This document shows positions 20,899 through 22,980 of a stretch of DNA of 22,980 nt, piece after piece. The first letter of the stretch is position 1; each line of letters begins with the position of its first letter. The notes beneath the pieces were generated by a model, which had not been told where the DNA came from, ran no database searches, and saw nothing but the letters and a program-made list of their open reading frames with translations. This DNA is from a virus: positions 1 to 22,980 of the IMG/VR virus record IMGVR_UViG_3300015371_000191; one strand, 5' to 3'. A program made the translations under genes and the position numbers.

Positions 20899-21078
20899 TC
20901 AGTTTCTCGACATCCAGTCGTCGAACTGAGCTGTCACCCAAGACGGTTCACTGATGCCGTACTCCTTGAACGCCTCGGTGATTACGTCTTCGATCCGGGT
21001 GAGCAAGTCCTGGCCCTGCTCGCCATCAGGTATGGGTTTGTTGGTCTTGATTAGCACGTTGATGATGACGCTAGGCAT
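20899..21078 (-). CDS. 59-aa hypothetical protein
   Basis: ATG 21078 to TGA 20899. The cassette CAAACGGGAGAG ends four bases upstream, and the start overlaps the previous stop by eight bases (ATGCCTAG). The product starts MPSVIINVLIKTNKPIPDGE, followed by an amphipathic helix (QDLLTRIEDVITEAFKEYGI) and ends TAQFDDWMSRN. A strand-helix-strand layout is likely. Ribosome binding site and tiling both support it although it is short. No family recognised. Confidence 0.68.
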   Translation of the reverse strand: MPSVIINVLIKTNKPIPDGEQGQDLLTRIEDVITEAFKEYGISEPSWVTAQFDDWMSRN

Positions 21079-21262
21079 TACTCTCTCCCGTTTGATTGTT
21101 GAGAGCGGACGCTACTATGTCTGCTTTCTCTATCGTGTCAGTAGTACAGACGAACCGCTCACCAAGTGTCTTGCCTGTTGTGTCGATCACCGCGAATTTG
21201 GCCGGTGGGTAGGTTGATTTGGTTCTCTTGACTTGGAATCTGCCCTCCTCCACGTTACTCAC
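21071..21262 (-). CDS. Small hypothetical protein
   Basis: The likely start is GTG 21262 (MSNVEEGRFQVKRTKSTYPP..., 63 residues), which overlaps the helicase stop by 8 nt; GTG 21253 and upstream starts to 21289 are possible. The sequence AKFAVIDTTGKTLGERFVCTTDTIEKADIVASALNNQ (read in parts) has the strand-turn-strand-helix pattern of small phage proteins that resemble 'value-of-field' repeats, but I cannot name a family. The last codons double as the third cassette copy (encoding QTGES). Confidence 0.58.
   Translation of the reverse strand: MSNVEEGRFQVKRTKSTYPPAKFAVIDTTGKTLGERFVCTTDTIEKADIVASALNNQTGESNA
21083..21094 (-). promoter_or_regulatory. Start-associated cassette CAAACGGGAGAG (copy 3)
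   Basis: The third identical 12-mer, four bases before ATG 21078. It lies inside the coding end of the preceding gene, so the cassette is kept even where it must also encode Gln-Thr-Gly-Glu. A related but shorter form, AACGGGAG, precedes ATG 22916. Confidence 0.7.
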
Positions 21263-22916
21263 TCTCGTCAGGTAGGGCATCCGAGCCACCCTGGCCGCCG
21301 AAGATTTGGCGGAACCAGCCAGCCTTGGTGTTTACAGTGTCGAGGACACGATAGTCCACTGTGTTACGCGCACGGATGTAGATGAGCTGGACAGCACCAG
21401 TCTGACCCGGCCTGTACACACGACCAATCGCCTGCTTGTTCTTTGCAGGACTCCATGACTGATCGATGAAGATGGCCCTGTGTGCGCTGGTGAGGTTGAT
21501 TGACTCAGCACCCAGATCCAGCGTGCTGATGAACACCATGTGCTCCTTCTTGGGCCATGTCTCGTGCCACATCTCGTACCTGGCCTTGTCGTTCATCTCA
21601 GCCTTGAGATGCAGGAACGGGATGTTCGCCTTCGTGAGCCTGGTTGCGAGTAGTTCAAGTGGATCCTTGAAGTTGCAGAACACGACCACCTGATCCCTAC
21701 GCTCGTCATCCCACTCAAGACCGTCGATGACTTCCATCGCAGCATCGAGTTTGGATGATGGCTCCGTGAGCTTCACCTTAATCTCACGGCGTTCGAGCTT
21801 CTCATTCCACTCGTCACTCTTCACCTCAGGCGTGGCATCCGACACCTGCCTCAGACGATTGAGCAGCGACAGAACGTTGGGACTGTGGAGTGGCACACCC
21901 TGTGCGTCCAGTGTCCACAACTCGTCCATCAGCTCGTTGTACATCTTCTGCTGGATCGGCCCAAGATCCACAGGGATCTCAGTCTCGATAGGCTCTGTGA
22001 TGTTCGGGAAGCACTCCAGCATCGTGCGCCTCACGCCCACATTCCTGACGAGTTGCTTGAACTCCTCTTCCTTGTCGGGCTTGATACCCACGATCTTGCG
22101 GTACCCGCTGTAGTCGTCCTCCTGACAGAAATACTCCCTGAACGGCCAGTACCCTGTGCTGTTGACGATGCTTGCGTGAGGACTGCTGCGCGATCCGCTG
22201 TACAGGAAGTCAAGCAGACTCCAAATCTCGGCTGGGTTATTCACGAACCCTGTACCGGTCATGAGGTGCTTGTACGCAGCCTTGATCTTCTTGATGTTGC
22301 GTGTCCACTGGCTGTCCATGTTCTTCAGCCTGTGCGCCTCATCGGTAATCACGACGTCCCAGTGTGCATTGAGTAGCCAGTTGCACTTGGGGATCACCAT
22401 GTCAATCGTCCCGTCCTCCTTGAGGATAGGCCGCTTGACCTTCTTGCCGTTGTCGAGCGTGACCATGTGCGTCTTCTGCTGTGGAATGCACGCTCTGTTG
22501 GTGAAACAGTGGTAATGCGCGAGCGCAATCACCGGCCGCATGTACAGCGGGTTGGGAAACTTCACGTTCCACGGTGTGACCCGTGATCCCATCACCAGCG
22601 ATGTCTTCTTGGCGTCGATGTTGAAGATGTCCCACTCAGGCAACACCTCCCACAGACTCTCCAAGTATGGCCCCTTGCCGGTCTTCGTGGTGATAATCAG
22701 GATCCTCGGATTGGGGATGTGCGTGGTCTTCTGCTCAAGAAGCCACTCCGCAGTCGAGGTCTTGAATGATCCCATCTCAGACCAGTTGGCAGACCCGTGA
22801 GGAATCTCGTTCATGTACGCGATGTCCTCACGTTGGAAGTCACGGATCTGAAACTTTCCCGTTGGCTTGCGCTTCAAGATCGGCTTCCTCCGTGGCTGTG
22901 CTGATGTCTCACTCAT
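21255..22916 (-). CDS. SNF2-family DNA helicase/translocase
   Basis: A 553-residue superfamily 2 protein from ATG 22916, with GGGAGGTGA just upstream. Motif I is EMGSFKTSTAEW (Gly49-Thr53), motif II DEAH (192-195), motif III region HLMTGTGFVNNPAEIWSLLD (~218-237), motif V LDLGAESINLT (~467-477) and motif VI QAIGRVYRPGQ (495-505). The motif I loop reads GSFKT instead of the usual GxGKT, so Phe replaces the second Gly. SNF2-type proteins in phages are thought to remodel replication forks or clear bound proteins. A segment of ~75 residues separates motif Ia from motif II. The ATG follows the previous stop directly. Confidence 0.9.
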   Translation of the reverse strand: MSETSAQPRRKPILKRKPTGKFQIRDFQREDIAYMNEIPHGSANWSEMGSFKTSTAEWLLEQKTTHIPNPRILIITTKTGKGPYLESLWEVLPEWDIFNIDAKKTSLVMGSRVTPWNVKFPNPLYMRPVIALAHYHCFTNRACIPQQKTHMVTLDNGKKVKRPILKEDGTIDMVIPKCNWLLNAHWDVVITDEAHRLKNMDSQWTRNIKKIKAAYKHLMTGTGFVNNPAEIWSLLDFLYSGSRSSPHASIVNSTGYWPFREYFCQEDDYSGYRKIVGIKPDKEEEFKQLVRNVGVRRTMLECFPNITEPIETEIPVDLGPIQQKMYNELMDELWTLDAQGVPLHSPNVLSLLNRLRQVSDATPEVKSDEWNEKLERREIKVKLTEPSSKLDAAMEVIDGLEWDDERRDQVVVFCNFKDPLELLATRLTKANIPFLHLKAEMNDKARYEMWHETWPKKEHMVFISTLDLGAESINLTSAHRAIFIDQSWSPAKNKQAIGRVYRPGQTGAVQLIYIRARNTVDYRVLDTVNTKAGWFRQIFGGQGGSDALPDESE

Positions 22917-22980
22917 TTATTCACCTCCCGTTATTTCGTCGTAGCCTACAAGGTAAGTACACTTGATACAGAAGCGATGG
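22917..22980 (-). CDS. C-terminal end of a gene with a CxxC motif (partial)
   Basis: On the - strand one frame is open from the window edge to TAA at 22917-22919, reading HRFCIKCTYLVGYDEITGGE. The CIKC pair suggests the end of a small zinc-binding protein. Its last codons contain the Shine-Dalgarno of the helicase gene, whose ATG follows the TAA with no gap. Only about 20 residues are visible, so the call is tentative. Confidence 0.42.
   Translation of the reverse strand, partial: HRFCIKCTYLVGYDEITGGE

Noticed and set aside
20870-20941. Upstream extension of the 71-residue gene to 20941
   Set aside because: It would overlap the 59-residue gene, and the cassette CAAACGGGAGAG with correct spacing marks ATG 20869 as the start.

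Overview
The window is part of the genome of a tailed bacteriophage (Caudoviricetes), probably one that infects an actinobacterium. It has two divergently oriented gene blocks that converge near position 8,050-8,135. The actinobacterial host is an inference from three things: the type of lysis enzymes (a CHAP endolysin and a small secreted 'RYFVASGRDWSPW' transglycosylase), frequent GTG starts, and the style of the small zinc-finger and membrane proteins. No integrase, repressor, terminase or capsid gene is present, so lifestyle and full genome type cannot be read here.

Left block (1-8049, + strand) holds the tail-tip and baseplate genes, tightly packed with overlapping stops and starts. In order these are: a tail-hub protein with a C-terminal M15-type peptidase; a gpV/gp5-like OB-fold spike fused to a collagen-like stalk and repeat fibre; two small proteins, one with a zinc-finger-like Cys pattern; a LamG-like lectin domain fused to a gp25/gpW baseplate wedge domain; baseplate J; tail protein I; a tail-collar fibre with a His-x-His needle region and a 13-residue repeat; and four small proteins, mostly membrane-associated, one with a second collagen-like segment. 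The order spike - gp25 - J - I is the classical contractile-type baseplate order. No sheath gene lies in the window, so a complex siphovirus baseplate remains possible.

Right block (8135-22980, - strand) is read from right to left and holds recombination, replication and then lysis genes: an SNF2-family helicase, several small proteins, a Cas4/AddB-like iron-sulfur nuclease, a cluster of small zinc-binding and membrane proteins, a Sak4-like RecA-fold ATPase beside a DUF669-like ssDNA-binding protein, a primase-helicase, a dNMP kinase, an HTH protein, a family-A DNA polymerase with an N-terminal uracil-DNA-glycosylase-like domain, a RuvC-like resolvase, and finally the endolysin and transglycosylase. 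Most junctions overlap or nearly touch, so the block looks largely polycistronic. Five genes under 60 codons were recovered by hand in the window (27, 39, 43, 44 and 59 aa).

The most unusual signals are regulatory. A well-formed extended -10 promoter at 20274-20302 has a 7-bp palindrome centred on its -10 box and is followed by a leader with a perfect 12-bp stem and a competing 7-bp pairing. A 12-base cassette CAAACGGGAGAG recurs just upstream of three start codons. A perfect 12-bp hairpin replaces the ribosome binding site of the primase gene. An 11-bp inverted repeat sits exactly in the convergent gap between the two blocks.
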